Source of the DNA: Metaruminococcus_A sp003150405
Lineage (GTDB): Bacteria; Bacillota; Clostridia; Oscillospirales; Ruminococcaceae
Reading direction: 5' to 3'
NCBI GenBank assembly: GCA_902489745.1
Contig: CABUBB010000009.1
Span: forward strand, 1-64,000
Length of the DNA stretch: 64,000 bases
Positions 34,192-42,376 of the stretch are shown here, one piece after another. The notes under the pieces are model-generated. The model was not told the origin of the DNA. It made no database searches and saw only the letters and a program-made list of their open reading frames with translations. Numbering within the stretch: position 1 is the stretch's first letter; each line of letters opens with the position of its first letter. A program made the position numbers and the translations under genes.

Positions 34192-34710
34192 TTAATTTGC
34201 ATGTATGGGGCAACGCATGATGTAGTCGTCCATGACATAACCGTTTCCAATATTGCTGACCTGCTCCCGCTCAATTTGGAAACCGAGCTTGCGGTAAACG
34301 TCAATCGAACTGGTATTGCCCTTGTTGACGGTCAGCCAAATGGAACCGAGCTTGTCCGAAATGCAGCGTTCTGCCAGCATGGCCATAATCAGCCGGGTCA
34401 GCCGCCTGCCGCGGTAATCCTTGTGCAGATAAAGTTTGCTCAAAAACAGGCTGTGATCCGCTTCGGTTGGCTGCACGGCGCAGTAGCCTACAATCTGTCC
34501 GGCGTCTTTCATAATGTAATAGGTATAATTTTCTTCTGCTATTGCGTGGGCAATTGCTTTTTCACTCTGGAACTTTTCGACCATGTAGTCAATCTGCCCT
34601 TTTGTGAGCAAAGATGCGTAGTGTTCGTGCCAAATTTCATCCGCAAGTGCGGCAATATCCGCAATTTCCGCGTATTCATTGGCCACCGAAATTTTCACAT
34701 CACTTTCCAT
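34192..34710 (-). CDS. GNAT acetyltransferase
   Basis: 172-residue acetyl-CoA-dependent N-acetyltransferase. SKLYLHKDYRGRRLTRLIM is motif A with an unusual R-G-R-R-L loop in place of R/Q-x-x-G-x-G/A; VNKGNTSSIDVYRKLGFQIE is motif B. N-terminal part: DIAALADEIWHEHYASLLTK, typical of the YjgM/PaiA-like group. The start at 34710 follows GGAGGTGG; a longer frame is not needed. About 45 bases upstream of the MATE gene, so the two may form an operon. Confidence 0.87.
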   Translation of the reverse strand: MESDVKISVANEYAEIADIAALADEIWHEHYASLLTKGQIDYMVEKFQSEKAIAHAIAEENYTYYIMKDAGQIVGYCAVQPTEADHSLFLSKLYLHKDYRGRRLTRLIMAMLAERCISDKLGSIWLTVNKGNTSSIDVYRKLGFQIEREQVSNIGNGYVMDDYIMRCPIHAN

Positions 34711-35320
34711 AACGCGGCCACCTCCATATTTGTAATCATTTTTATTATAACAAGATGGCGGCAACGAAAACAATGCTCATCTTAGACAAATTATACAGCC
34801 CAAATTGCACAAATTGATTTTTGCCGTGCTAAGGCTGTAAAGCGGTACAAAATATGGTATAATAACTTTATACCATATACCGCCCGAACAGAGCTCTGGG
34901 GGTAAGCGGACGTTATATCACACTTACGAAAAACAGGAGCCGTTTTTCGTTTCAGGTGCCGGTCTGCGGCCTGAATATTTTGTAATAATCTCATGGCCGG
35001 GCCCCAGTTTGCAATTTGCAGTTCATACGAAGCGAAGCACGGGGAATGGCGTGGTTATCCTGCGAGACGTGAATGCTTCAATCGTCTGGCTTTGAGAATA
35101 CGGCAGCATGAAATACCGCGGCAATGCGCGGTTTTGCTGCGGGAGCTTATGCGCTGTTCACGGCATCATAAAAGAATCATGGTTCCGGTTTTGCCGGCTT
35201 TGTTCCCTCGGGAGAACCTGTTATGCTGGCAGCAGAGGATAGTCCCGGCTGAATTTTTGAAGGTTTTAAAAACGGCCGCACAGATAAAATTGCGTATTGA
35301 AACGGCTAAGGGAGGTTTTT
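34711..35320. other. Intergenic region with a perfect inverted repeat
   Basis: About 600 bases. Contains the 11-bp inverted repeat at 34852-34878. A 113-residue plus-strand frame (34993-35334) lacks recognisable sequence and overlaps the next gene's start, so it is not called. Confidence 0.4.
34852..34878. promoter_or_regulatory. Perfect 11-bp inverted repeat overlapping a -10 element
   Basis: ATATGGTATAA at 34852-34862 and TTATACCATAT at 34868-34878 are exact reverse complements with a 5-base spacer. The repeat includes a TATAAT (34858-34863). It may be an operator over a promoter. Confidence 0.45.
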
Positions 35321-35917
35321 ATGCCCCATATTAATGAAATGTTTTTGTTTGACAATATTCCCGTCTTTTTCAAAAAGCTCCGCCGCACTTTAGAAGCTGC
35401 GGCAGTTGGGCAAACCGATGCAGTCCGCCTTTCCGAATGGATGAAGCCGTTGGAAGCGGCGGTTGGCGCGCTGAGGCTGTTTTATGACGCGTTTGGCGGA
35501 AGCTGCACCGTTGCGGCGGAGGGCAATGCGGTGGCAGTAACGTTTGCCACGCGGTTTGACTTTTTTCTGCCCTCCCAGCTTTCGTCTGCGGCGGAATCCA
35601 CCTTGCCGGGTCTGATAGGCGATATTGCGGCCTGTCTGCGGGAAATTGCGGTGCGCAGTGTTACGGGGGGAAGCTGCGTCCTTTCCGATGGGCTAATGCA
35701 CTTCGGCATACTGCAGGGAACAGGCTATTACTGGTCGCTGGCCGACCACCGGTGGCGCCACGCTTACGGGGAACACCCCAAAACTTTTGACGAGCTGTCC
35801 CAAACCCAGCCGACGCCGCTGGAACAACGGTTTGATGATATTCGTGTGATTTATGATAATCATGAGTTGGAGCTGGAACTGCGGTTCCAGCTTGGGCAGG
35901 CCGCTGTTTCCGAATAA
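35321..35917 (+). CDS. Hypothetical protein (198 aa)
   Basis: Not recognised. Starts at ATG 35321 with GGGAGG six bases upstream. Soluble, no signal peptide. Features: FLFDNIPVFFKKLRRTLEAA near the N-terminus, SEWMKPLEAAVGALRLFYDA, LPGLIGDIAACLREIAV, and an acidic C-terminus (IRVIYDNHELELELRFQLGQ). The good SD and normal codon use support a real gene. It lies about 220 bases before tex on the same strand. No function is proposed. Confidence 0.7.
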   Translation: MPHINEMFLFDNIPVFFKKLRRTLEAAAVGQTDAVRLSEWMKPLEAAVGALRLFYDAFGGSCTVAAEGNAVAVTFATRFDFFLPSQLSSAAESTLPGLIGDIAACLREIAVRSVTGGSCVLSDGLMHFGILQGTGYYWSLADHRWRHAYGEHPKTFDELSQTQPTPLEQRFDDIRVIYDNHELELELRFQLGQAAVSE

Positions 35918-36138
35918 CGGCTCCTGCTCTCGTTGAACGGGAGAAAAGTAAAGGGTACAATATCTGTATGCCCGCCAAAAGCGGCTGCCCACCCTCTGGT
36001 GCTCCACTGCTTGAACGGTTTGGGTGCTCCGTATTCCGGTACTTGCCGCTGGTGGCGGATAAAGGCTGTTTTGACAAAAAGGCTCTCTGCCCAAATGTTT
36101 TGAGGGCCCTATTTTTGACAGGAAAGGAAAATCTCTAT

Positions 36139-38298
36139 ATGGATTTGCTCGCACGACTGACCGAAGAGTTTCATCTCCGCCCAGGACAGGTGGAGAACGC
36201 CGTCAAGCTTATAGACGATGGTAATACCATTCCCTTTATTGCCCGGTACCGCAAGGAAATGACCGGTTCGCTGGATGACCAGGTGCTCCGTGAGCTGAGC
36301 GAACGCCTTGCTTATCTGCGCGGCCTTGAAAAGCGCAAGGAGGAGGTGCGCTCCGCCATTGAGGAACAGGGAAAGCTCACCCCGGAGCTGGAGGAGGCGC
36401 TTGCGGCGGCGAAAATCCTCTCTGAGGTGGAGGATCTTTACCGCCCGTACAAACAGAAACGCCGCACCCGTGCTTCGGTCGCGCGGGAAAAGGGGCTGGA
36501 ACCGCTCGCGGAGCAAATCCTTTCGCAGGACAATTCCCTGCCCGAGCCGCTTGTGCTTGCCGAAGGGTATATTGATTCGGAAAAAGGGGTGGAAACGGCG
36601 GAGGACGCGCTTGCGGGCGCGCTGGATATCCTTGCAGAGCAGATTTCAGACAGTGCGACAATCCGCGCCAAGCTGCGCGATTTTCTTACCCGCACGGCTG
36701 TTCTGCATACCGAGGGCAAGACCGATGAGGATTCGGTTTACGCCATGTATTACGATTATACCGAACCGGTTGCCCGCATTGCGGGGCACCGGGTATTGGC
36801 GGTTGACCGCGGTGAACGGGAGGGGTTTTTAAAGGTTTCGGTGCAGTGCGACGAAACGCGCTGCCTGGAGATCATCCGGCGTGAGGTGGTGCGTCCACCG
36901 GTCTGCGCCTGCACCGAGGCGGTGAAGTCCGCCTGTGACGATGCGTTTTCCCGCCTGATCTTCCCGTCGCTGGAACGGGAGTTGCGGGCGGGCCTGACCG
37001 ATGCCGCGGATGAAAGTGCCATTAAGGTGTTTGCGGTCAACTTAAAGCAGCTTTTGATGCAGCCGCCCGTCAAGGGTGCCGTCACGCTGGGCTTTGACCC
37101 GGCTTACCGCACCGGCTGCAAGCTCGCCGTGGTGGATGAAACCGGGCGGGTGCTGACAACTACCGTCATTTATCCCACTCCGCCGCAGAAAAAGGTGGAG
37201 GAAGCGCGTAAGACCCTGCTGGGGCTGATTCAGAAATACGGCGTCTCCTGTATTGCCATCGGCAATGGAACCGCGTCCCGCGAGTCTGAAATTTTTGTGG
37301 CGGATACGTTAAAAGTGTTGGGGGGCTCCACCGCCTATATGGTGGTGAGCGAGGCGGGTGCTTCGGTTTATTCGGCGTCCAAGCTGGGCGCGGAGGAGTT
37401 CCCGGATTACGATGTTTCACTCCGCAGTGCAGTTTCGATTGCCCGCCGTTTGCAGGATCCGCTGGCCGAACTGGTGAAAATTGATCCCAAGGCCATCGGC
37501 GTGGGACAGTACCAGCACGATATGCCGCAGAACCGGTTAGGCGAGGCGCTGGGCGGTGTGGTAGAGGACTGTGTCAATTCGGTCGGCGCGGATTTAAACA
37601 CCGCGAGCGAGTCTTTGCTCTCCTACGTGGCGGGTATTAACAAAACCGTTGCCAAGAACATTGTCAAATACCGAGAGGAAAACGGCGCGTTTCCCTCCCG
37701 CAAGGCGCTGCTTAAGGTGCCGAAGCTCGGCGCAAAGGCGTTTGAACAGTGCGCGGGCTTTCTGCGGGTGCCGGAGTCGGAAGAACTGCTCGACCACACG
37801 GCGGTTCACCCGGAAAGCTATGCCGCTGCAAAGCACTTGTTGGAGCTCACCGGGTTTCAGCCGGAGGAGGTCCGTTCCGGAGCGCTCTCCAGCCTGCGGG
37901 AACGCGCGGAACAGACGGGGCTTTCTTTGCTGAGCGAGCAGCTTGGCATTGGTTTGCCAACCCTGAACGATATCATCGCCGAATTGATGAAGCCGGGCCG
38001 CGACCCGCGCGACGAGCTGCCGAAGCCGCTGCTGCGCACCGACGTGATGGGCATTGAGGACCTGAAGGAGGGAATGGTGCTGGATGGAACCGTCCGCAAC
38101 GTCATTGATTTTGGCGCCTTTGTGGATATTGGAGTCCATCTGGACGGGCTGGTGCATATCTCCGAAATGGCGGACCGGTTTATCCGGCATCCGTCCGAGG
38201 TGGTCAAGGTGGGTGACGTGGTATCGGTACGGGTAATTGGCGTTGATCTGAAGAAAAAACGGATTTCCCTTTCGATGAAAACAGAATCGAAAGCATAA
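36139..38298 (+). CDS. tex: Tex family RNA-binding transcription accessory protein
   Basis: 719 residues, full length. Opens LARLTEEFHLRPGQVENAVK, then NTIPFIARYRKEMTGSLDDQ (Tex N-terminal domain). The central YqgF-like domain has LGFDPAYRTGCKLAVVDETG. The helix-hairpin-helix part is VAGINKTVAKNIVKYREENG with LLKVPKLGAKAFEQCAGFLR. The C-terminal S1 RNA-binding domain (about 640-715) is DGTVRNVIDFGAFVDIGVHL, then DGLVHISEMA. Tex affects transcription and RNA handling; its exact role is not settled. The start at 36139 has AGGAAAGG upstream; longer frames are not family-like. Confidence 0.96.
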   Translation: MDLLARLTEEFHLRPGQVENAVKLIDDGNTIPFIARYRKEMTGSLDDQVLRELSERLAYLRGLEKRKEEVRSAIEEQGKLTPELEEALAAAKILSEVEDLYRPYKQKRRTRASVAREKGLEPLAEQILSQDNSLPEPLVLAEGYIDSEKGVETAEDALAGALDILAEQISDSATIRAKLRDFLTRTAVLHTEGKTDEDSVYAMYYDYTEPVARIAGHRVLAVDRGEREGFLKVSVQCDETRCLEIIRREVVRPPVCACTEAVKSACDDAFSRLIFPSLERELRAGLTDAADESAIKVFAVNLKQLLMQPPVKGAVTLGFDPAYRTGCKLAVVDETGRVLTTTVIYPTPPQKKVEEARKTLLGLIQKYGVSCIAIGNGTASRESEIFVADTLKVLGGSTAYMVVSEAGASVYSASKLGAEEFPDYDVSLRSAVSIARRLQDPLAELVKIDPKAIGVGQYQHDMPQNRLGEALGGVVEDCVNSVGADLNTASESLLSYVAGINKTVAKNIVKYREENGAFPSRKALLKVPKLGAKAFEQCAGFLRVPESEELLDHTAVHPESYAAAKHLLELTGFQPEEVRSGALSSLRERAEQTGLSLLSEQLGIGLPTLNDIIAELMKPGRDPRDELPKPLLRTDVMGIEDLKEGMVLDGTVRNVIDFGAFVDIGVHLDGLVHISEMADRFIRHPSEVVKVGDVVSVRVIGVDLKKKRISLSMKTESKA

Positions 38299-38339
38299 AA
38301 CAGCAAACCGCGCCTGAAAGAGGCGCGGTTTGCTGTTTT
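38297..38339 (+). terminator. Terminator of tex
   Basis: 19-bp perfect stem AAAACAGCAAACCGCGCCT/AGGCGCGGTTTGCTGTTTT, starting inside the tex stop codon. Confidence 0.94.
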
Positions 38340-38376
38340 ATGCGGTGAATTTTAGTACAACCCGATCAACCAATAC

Positions 38377-38547
38377 TTAAAGGATGGTGTACTCAAAATT
38401 TTCCCAGCGCAGGTGCATTCCCTCGTCCACCCCAAAGGGAAGAAGGGCCATCGCCACCGGGTTGGGCTCTTCATCGGGTGCATCCACCCGCACAAGCTGG
38501 GCGTAGTCGCCGTCAATTTTCTGCACGATGTATTCAAACGGTCCCAT
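38377..38547 (-). CDS. Small DUF3006-like protein (56 aa)
   Basis: Short minus-strand gene with a strong SD (GAGGAGG) before the ATG at 38547. The protein starts MGPFEYIVQKIDGDYAQLVR, continues with VDAPDEEPNPVAMALLPFGV and ends HLRWENFEYTIL. The I-x-K/R-I-D/E-G-D-Y-A start, the central L-P-x-G-V and the D/E-G segment match the DUF3006 family of small Firmicutes proteins. The function is unknown. It is alone between the tex terminator and the radical SAM gene. Confidence 0.75.
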   Translation of the reverse strand: MGPFEYIVQKIDGDYAQLVRVDAPDEEPNPVAMALLPFGVDEGMHLRWENFEYTIL

Positions 38548-38785
38548 TGTTTTCCTCCTCGCATAATAAGTTACAATGTTAACATTTCAGCTATCAGCGG
38601 GCATTGGGATACCCGTGATACAATGGCTGTAGAGCCAAGTTTTTTTTCCTTCTGATTGAGTCTACGAGATGCTTTTGCGGGTGTTGCCCGTATATTTTGC
38701 CGCACACAGCGATGAACCCGGTGTGCGGCTTTTTCTTATTCTAGCCGTCTGGCGAATTGTGGAACCCGAACGCCCCGAAACGTGT

Positions 38786-39712
38786 TTACTGTTCCGCGCC
38801 GGCTCTGAAAGATGAAGGGCGGGGCGTTTCCGCCTGCTCAACACCGCTCAGGTCAAAGGGCGGGATATAATCCTTTTTAGCCGAGGAACGCTCCTGAACA
38901 TAGCCGTCCAGATCCAGCGCGAAGAGCTCGTCCAGCACGGCGTTGTATTCACTTTTGGCAATCCGGCGGTTGATTTCCGGGTAATCTGCGGCTTTCCCGC
39001 AGGGCAGATACTGTGCCATAACGCTGACGGGGGTGCCTTTGGGGAGGTTGTCACGGATCCAACGAAGCACCCGTTTGCTTTCCTCCGTCTGTCCCGGCAG
39101 AATGAGGTGCCGCACCAGCGTGCCGGAACACATTAGATCGTTGTCATCATACTGCGGCAGACCGGTTTGACGGCACATTTCCAGAATAGCGCGGGAAGCG
39201 ACCTCAAAATAATCTGCCGCACCGGAGTAACGCCGAGACAGTTCCGGCGAAAGGTATTTGAGGTCCGGGAGGTAAATGTCAACCAGCCCCTCCAGCCGGC
39301 GGAGGGTTTCCACCGTCTCATACCCGCTGGTGTTGTAAACAACGGGAACGGGGGGCTTGGCGCGCCGCAGGATCCGTTCCAGGACGTCCACATAAGGGGT
39401 AGGACTCACCAGGTTGATGTTGTGCGCCCCCTGCTCCACCAGCTCTTCAAAAATGGAAATGAGACGTTCCTCGGTAATGGTCTTGCCTTGCCCATGGTGG
39501 CTGATGGCGTCGTTCTGGCAGTAGACGCAGCCTAGGGTACAGCCGGTAAAAAAGACAGCGCCTGAACCGCGCTCCCCGCTGATGCAGGGTTCTTCCCAGT
39601 GGTGCAGCCCGGCCCGCGCTATTTTTGGAAGGACGCCCTGTCCGCAGTAACCGTGGCCACCGGTTTCATCCCGCTCGGCATGGCAGTGCCGGGGGCAGCA
39701 ATCACAGATCAA
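38786..39712 (-). CDS. PflX-like radical SAM protein
   Basis: 308 residues. N-terminal Cys cluster (ICDCCPRHCHAERDE and GHGYCGQG), then GSGAVFFTGCTLGCVYCQN with the CxxxCxxC radical-SAM motif binding a 4Fe-4S cluster, and the IS-x-x-G-x-G segment. This is the COG1313/PflX group, related to pyruvate formate-lyase activating enzymes; its substrate is not established. The start is TTG at 39712 with GGAG eight bases upstream. The C-terminal about 25 residues are an extra polar tail. No glycyl-radical enzyme gene is nearby. Confidence 0.88.
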   Translation of the reverse strand: MICDCCPRHCHAERDETGGHGYCGQGVLPKIARAGLHHWEEPCISGERGSGAVFFTGCTLGCVYCQNDAISHHGQGKTITEERLISIFEELVEQGAHNINLVSPTPYVDVLERILRRAKPPVPVVYNTSGYETVETLRRLEGLVDIYLPDLKYLSPELSRRYSGAADYFEVASRAILEMCRQTGLPQYDDNDLMCSGTLVRHLILPGQTEESKRVLRWIRDNLPKGTPVSVMAQYLPCGKAADYPEINRRIAKSEYNAVLDELFALDLDGYVQERSSAKKDYIPPFDLSGVEQAETPRPSSFRAGAEQ

Positions 39713-39909
39713 GTTCTCATCTCCAATACAAATGGTATAATAAATATAAAAATATACTTATAAAGTAGTGGCTACACCGTGAAGAAACCGAAACAAAAAA
39801 TACAAAATGTATTGTAAGCAAATAAAAAACGTATTGTAATACAGAAAAATTGTCGGTACATTTATCAACAGGATAAGCGGTGTGCGACAAGGTTCATTTA
39901 AAAAACCGT

Positions 39910-40485
39910 TTAAAACAGGCTTTCGTCTGGTTCCACACCAAACGCCCGCAGGGTACGGACCACACTGGCGGACGGCAGCCCCATGATGGCAAAGAAATCC
40001 CCGCAGATGGACTCAATCAAGGCGCTTCCCCGTCCCTGTACGGCATAGGCGCCGGCCTTGTCCAGCGGCTCGCCGGTTGCAACGTAGCGCTCGATTTCCT
40101 GTTCAGTGAGAGGCAGAAATTTCACGTCCGAAATGGTGACCTGAACCTCTTCCCGGTTCCCCTGTACCACAGCGACGCCGGTATAGACCTGATGAATCTT
40201 CCCGGAGAGCAGGCGCAGCATGGTTTTTGCATCCTCCGGCCCGTTGGGTTTGCCAAGCACCGTTCCGCCGCAGTAAACCAGCGTATCCGAGCCGAGCACG
40301 GTGTCTCCCGGGCGCTGTGCCGCCACGGCCAGCGCCTTGCGTTTGGCGAGGACGGCCACAGCGGCATCCGGTGGGATATCCGGTTCCAGTGTTTCATCGG
40401 TGTTGGCGGGGCAGACCTCATAGGAGTAGCCCAGCATGGTCAGAATTTCCCGGCGCCGCGGCGAGCCGGAGGCTAAAATAAGCAT
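39910..40485 (-). CDS. maf: Maf nucleotide pyrophosphatase
   Basis: 191-residue house-cleaning nucleoside triphosphate pyrophosphatase (dTTP/UTP type likely). Motifs: MLILASGSPRRREILTMLGY at the N-terminus, VLAKRKALAVA, VLGSDTLVYCGGTVLGKP and YVATGEPLDKAGAYAVQGRG. The start at 40485 gives the standard MLILASGSPRR opening and has AGGAAG upstream. It lies 13 bases after the polysaccharide deacetylase gene on the same strand, so they are co-transcribed. Confidence 0.96.
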   Translation of the reverse strand: MLILASGSPRRREILTMLGYSYEVCPANTDETLEPDIPPDAAVAVLAKRKALAVAAQRPGDTVLGSDTLVYCGGTVLGKPNGPEDAKTMLRLLSGKIHQVYTGVAVVQGNREEVQVTISDVKFLPLTEQEIERYVATGEPLDKAGAYAVQGRGSALIESICGDFFAIMGLPSASVVRTLRAFGVEPDESLF

Positions 40486-40498
40486 AATGCAACTTCCT

Positions 40499-41353
40499 TT
40501 ATGATAAAATCCTTGCAAAAAACTGTTCGCTGGTTTCTCCCGGCGCACGGTTAAACCGTTTGAGGAGGGAAAGCGAGCAGCCTTTTTGAATATAGTTTAA
40601 CCCCTCTGCACAGGAAAGGCTTGCCTGGAACCCCATCTCACGCAGAATGGGCTCCGATTCCTCGGAATACTTGCCGAACGGGTAGGCAAAGGTGTTCGGT
40701 ACAACCCCCACATGGGTGCCAATGAGCTCCTGAAGCCGCCCAACATCGTTTTGGAGAACTTCGCGGTACTGTTCCACCGTTTCCCCGGTGCAGATACGCG
40801 CTCCTGTCCGCGTACCGATGGTATGCAGGTTGTAGGTATGGTTTTGAATTTCCACCCGCCCGGAATCGCTCATTTCCTTGAGTTGCTCCCAGCTCAGCGG
40901 CGAATAGTTTGGACTTTGATGCGCATCTGGCTCCAATTCGTCGGTATACTTTCCCACAATGGAAAGCACGCATTTCATGTCATACTGTTCCATCAGCGGA
41001 TAGGCGTAGAGGTAGTTGTTGTAATTGCCGTCGTCAAAGGTGAGAAGGACAGGCTTATCCGGCAGGGTGACGGCTGGGTCGTTGACGTATGCAATGACGT
41101 CCCGCATGAGAACGGCAGTATAGCCGTGCTGCTTGAGGTAGCGCAGGTCGTTTTCAAGCTGCTCCGGCGGCAGGACGTAGGTGCCTGTCAGAGCGGGATC
41201 CTTGAGAATGCTGTGGTACATCAAAATGGGAAGCTCAACCCCTGGAGCAGCGGTGCTGGCGGCAATGGCTGGGCCGCTGCCAATGAGTGAAATGCAAAAC
41301 AACAGCACCCCCAGTGCGAGGCACAGGCGTTTGAGATAAACACGAATGACCAC
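40499..41353 (-). CDS. Exported polysaccharide deacetylase (NodB domain)
   Basis: 284 residues. Signal peptide about 1-31 (LCLALGVLLFCISLIGSG). The NodB/CE4 domain carries LPILMYHSIL, the metal Asp pair LTFDDGNYNNYLYA, and the His motif HTYNLHT; FAYPFGKYSEES is motif 4. It deacetylates peptidoglycan or another N-acetylated glycan outside the cell. The start is GTG at 41353 with GGGAGG upstream. First gene of a pair with maf. Confidence 0.93.
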   Translation of the reverse strand: MVIRVYLKRLCLALGVLLFCISLIGSGPAIAASTAAPGVELPILMYHSILKDPALTGTYVLPPEQLENDLRYLKQHGYTAVLMRDVIAYVNDPAVTLPDKPVLLTFDDGNYNNYLYAYPLMEQYDMKCVLSIVGKYTDELEPDAHQSPNYSPLSWEQLKEMSDSGRVEIQNHTYNLHTIGTRTGARICTGETVEQYREVLQNDVGRLQELIGTHVGVVPNTFAYPFGKYSEESEPILREMGFQASLSCAEGLNYIQKGCSLSLLKRFNRAPGETSEQFFARILS

Positions 41354-41419
41354 GGCGCACCCTCCCCGACGTATGTTTCTCTTCCATCATACGCGGGACG
41401 CAGGCTGTCCTATGCGCGG

Positions 41420-41863
41420 TCAGACGTCGAGGATCATCTGTTGGTAAGCAAGCGGTTCAAATCCTTTTTTGCGGTACAGACGGATGGCCCCTGTATTGCC
41501 TGCGCAGACCTCCAGCCGGAACCGCTTAGCCTTTCCCTTGTATTCCTGCATGAGCCAGTCCAGGTAGGCGCTTCCAATCCCTTTGCCCTGAAATTCCGGC
41601 AGGACGTAAATTTCCTCAATGAGCACCACAAAGCCTCCCACCTCGTTGGAAAAGGTAAAGGAAAGCTGGCCGTATCCGGCGGGTTTTCCGTCAACTTCAA
41701 ACAGGATTCCCCGCAAATAGGGGCCCTGGCGCAGGATTTCGTCAAAGGTGGCCTGCATATAATCCTCCGGAATGGCGTGGTCAACGGCGTCCCCGGAATA
41801 AAAGGCGCGGCACATCTCTAAAAATTGTGCACGGTCTGCTTCTTTCATATCACGAAACTGCAT
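41420..41863 (-). CDS. GNAT acetyltransferase
   Basis: 147-residue GNAT. MQFRDMKEADRAQFLEMCRA is the first strand and helix. Motif A is EIYVLPEFQGKGIGSAYLDW, and motif B is LEVCAGNTGAIRLYRKKGFE. AGYGQLSFTFSNEVGG is the usual central strand. SD GAGGTG lies upstream of the ATG. The substrate is unknown. It is separated from the deacetylase by about 65 bases on the same strand. Confidence 0.88.
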   Translation of the reverse strand: MQFRDMKEADRAQFLEMCRAFYSGDAVDHAIPEDYMQATFDEILRQGPYLRGILFEVDGKPAGYGQLSFTFSNEVGGFVVLIEEIYVLPEFQGKGIGSAYLDWLMQEYKGKAKRFRLEVCAGNTGAIRLYRKKGFEPLAYQQMILDV

Positions 41864-42013
41864 TTCAAAAACACCTCGTTTTTATTTTGTCTGCCGCCGG
41901 TGCAAATGTGAGAAGAGGGTTGCAGTAGGTACAAAATCAAATTCATTTTCGGCGGCTTGTTAAACCTATCATACCATATTCAGGGAGGGATGTTCAAGCG
42001 TACAGTGTTTGAC

Positions 42014-42250
42014 TCAGCGGAGTAGAGGGAAGAGAAAAGCGTGCCTCTGCGGAGCAGGATTCCAAAAATTGAGATACTCCAAAAAATGCTTGACAGCGAG
42101 TGAAAAAGATTTTTGCTCCCGCATGGCAGCGCCGATACTGCGGCAGGCCGGGTACTCCAGTTCTTTGGCGACAATGCGGTAGGGGGTGCGGCGAAGAATC
42201 AGCTCCGGGAGAATGCTGATACCCAGACCACCTTCCGCTATGGACGGTAA
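42014..42250 (-). pseudogene. LysR-family regulator, C-terminal fragment
   Basis: Minus-strand frame with no start, reading AEGGLGISILPELILRRTPY, then RIVAKELEYPACRSIGAAMR and SFSLAVKHFLEYLNF before a TGA at 42014-42016. The G-L-G-I-x-x-L-P-E and final S-x-A-V-x-x-F-x-x-Y-L segments are characteristic of the last third of the LysR effector-binding domain. The DNA-binding N-terminus is absent: sequence upstream is replaced by the MFS terminator. It is a deletion remnant, possibly the former regulator of the adjacent catabolic genes. Confidence 0.72.
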
Positions 42251-42288
42251 GAGAAACTATATACGGGAGATAACTCGACAAACACAAA

Positions 42289-42320
42289 ACAGGCGGCCGA
42301 GCTTATGCTCGGCCGCCTGT
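42289..42320 (-). terminator. Terminator of the MFS gene
   Basis: 14-bp perfect stem ACAGGCGGCCGAGC/GCTCGGCCGCCTGT with TTAT loop; TTTGTGTTTG follows on the minus strand. Confidence 0.88.
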
Positions 42321-42376
42321 CGGCGTTTTGAAAAAAGAGTAACCGATTTGTATCCTGCTCCCCAAATTCTCAACCT

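Noticed and set aside
34993..35334. 113-residue plus-strand ORF
   Set aside because: Unrecognised composition, no SD, and it overlaps the well-supported start at 35321.
38352..38564. 70-residue minus-strand ORF
   Set aside because: Out of frame with the DUF3006-like gene at 38377-38547, which has a better SD and family-like sequence.
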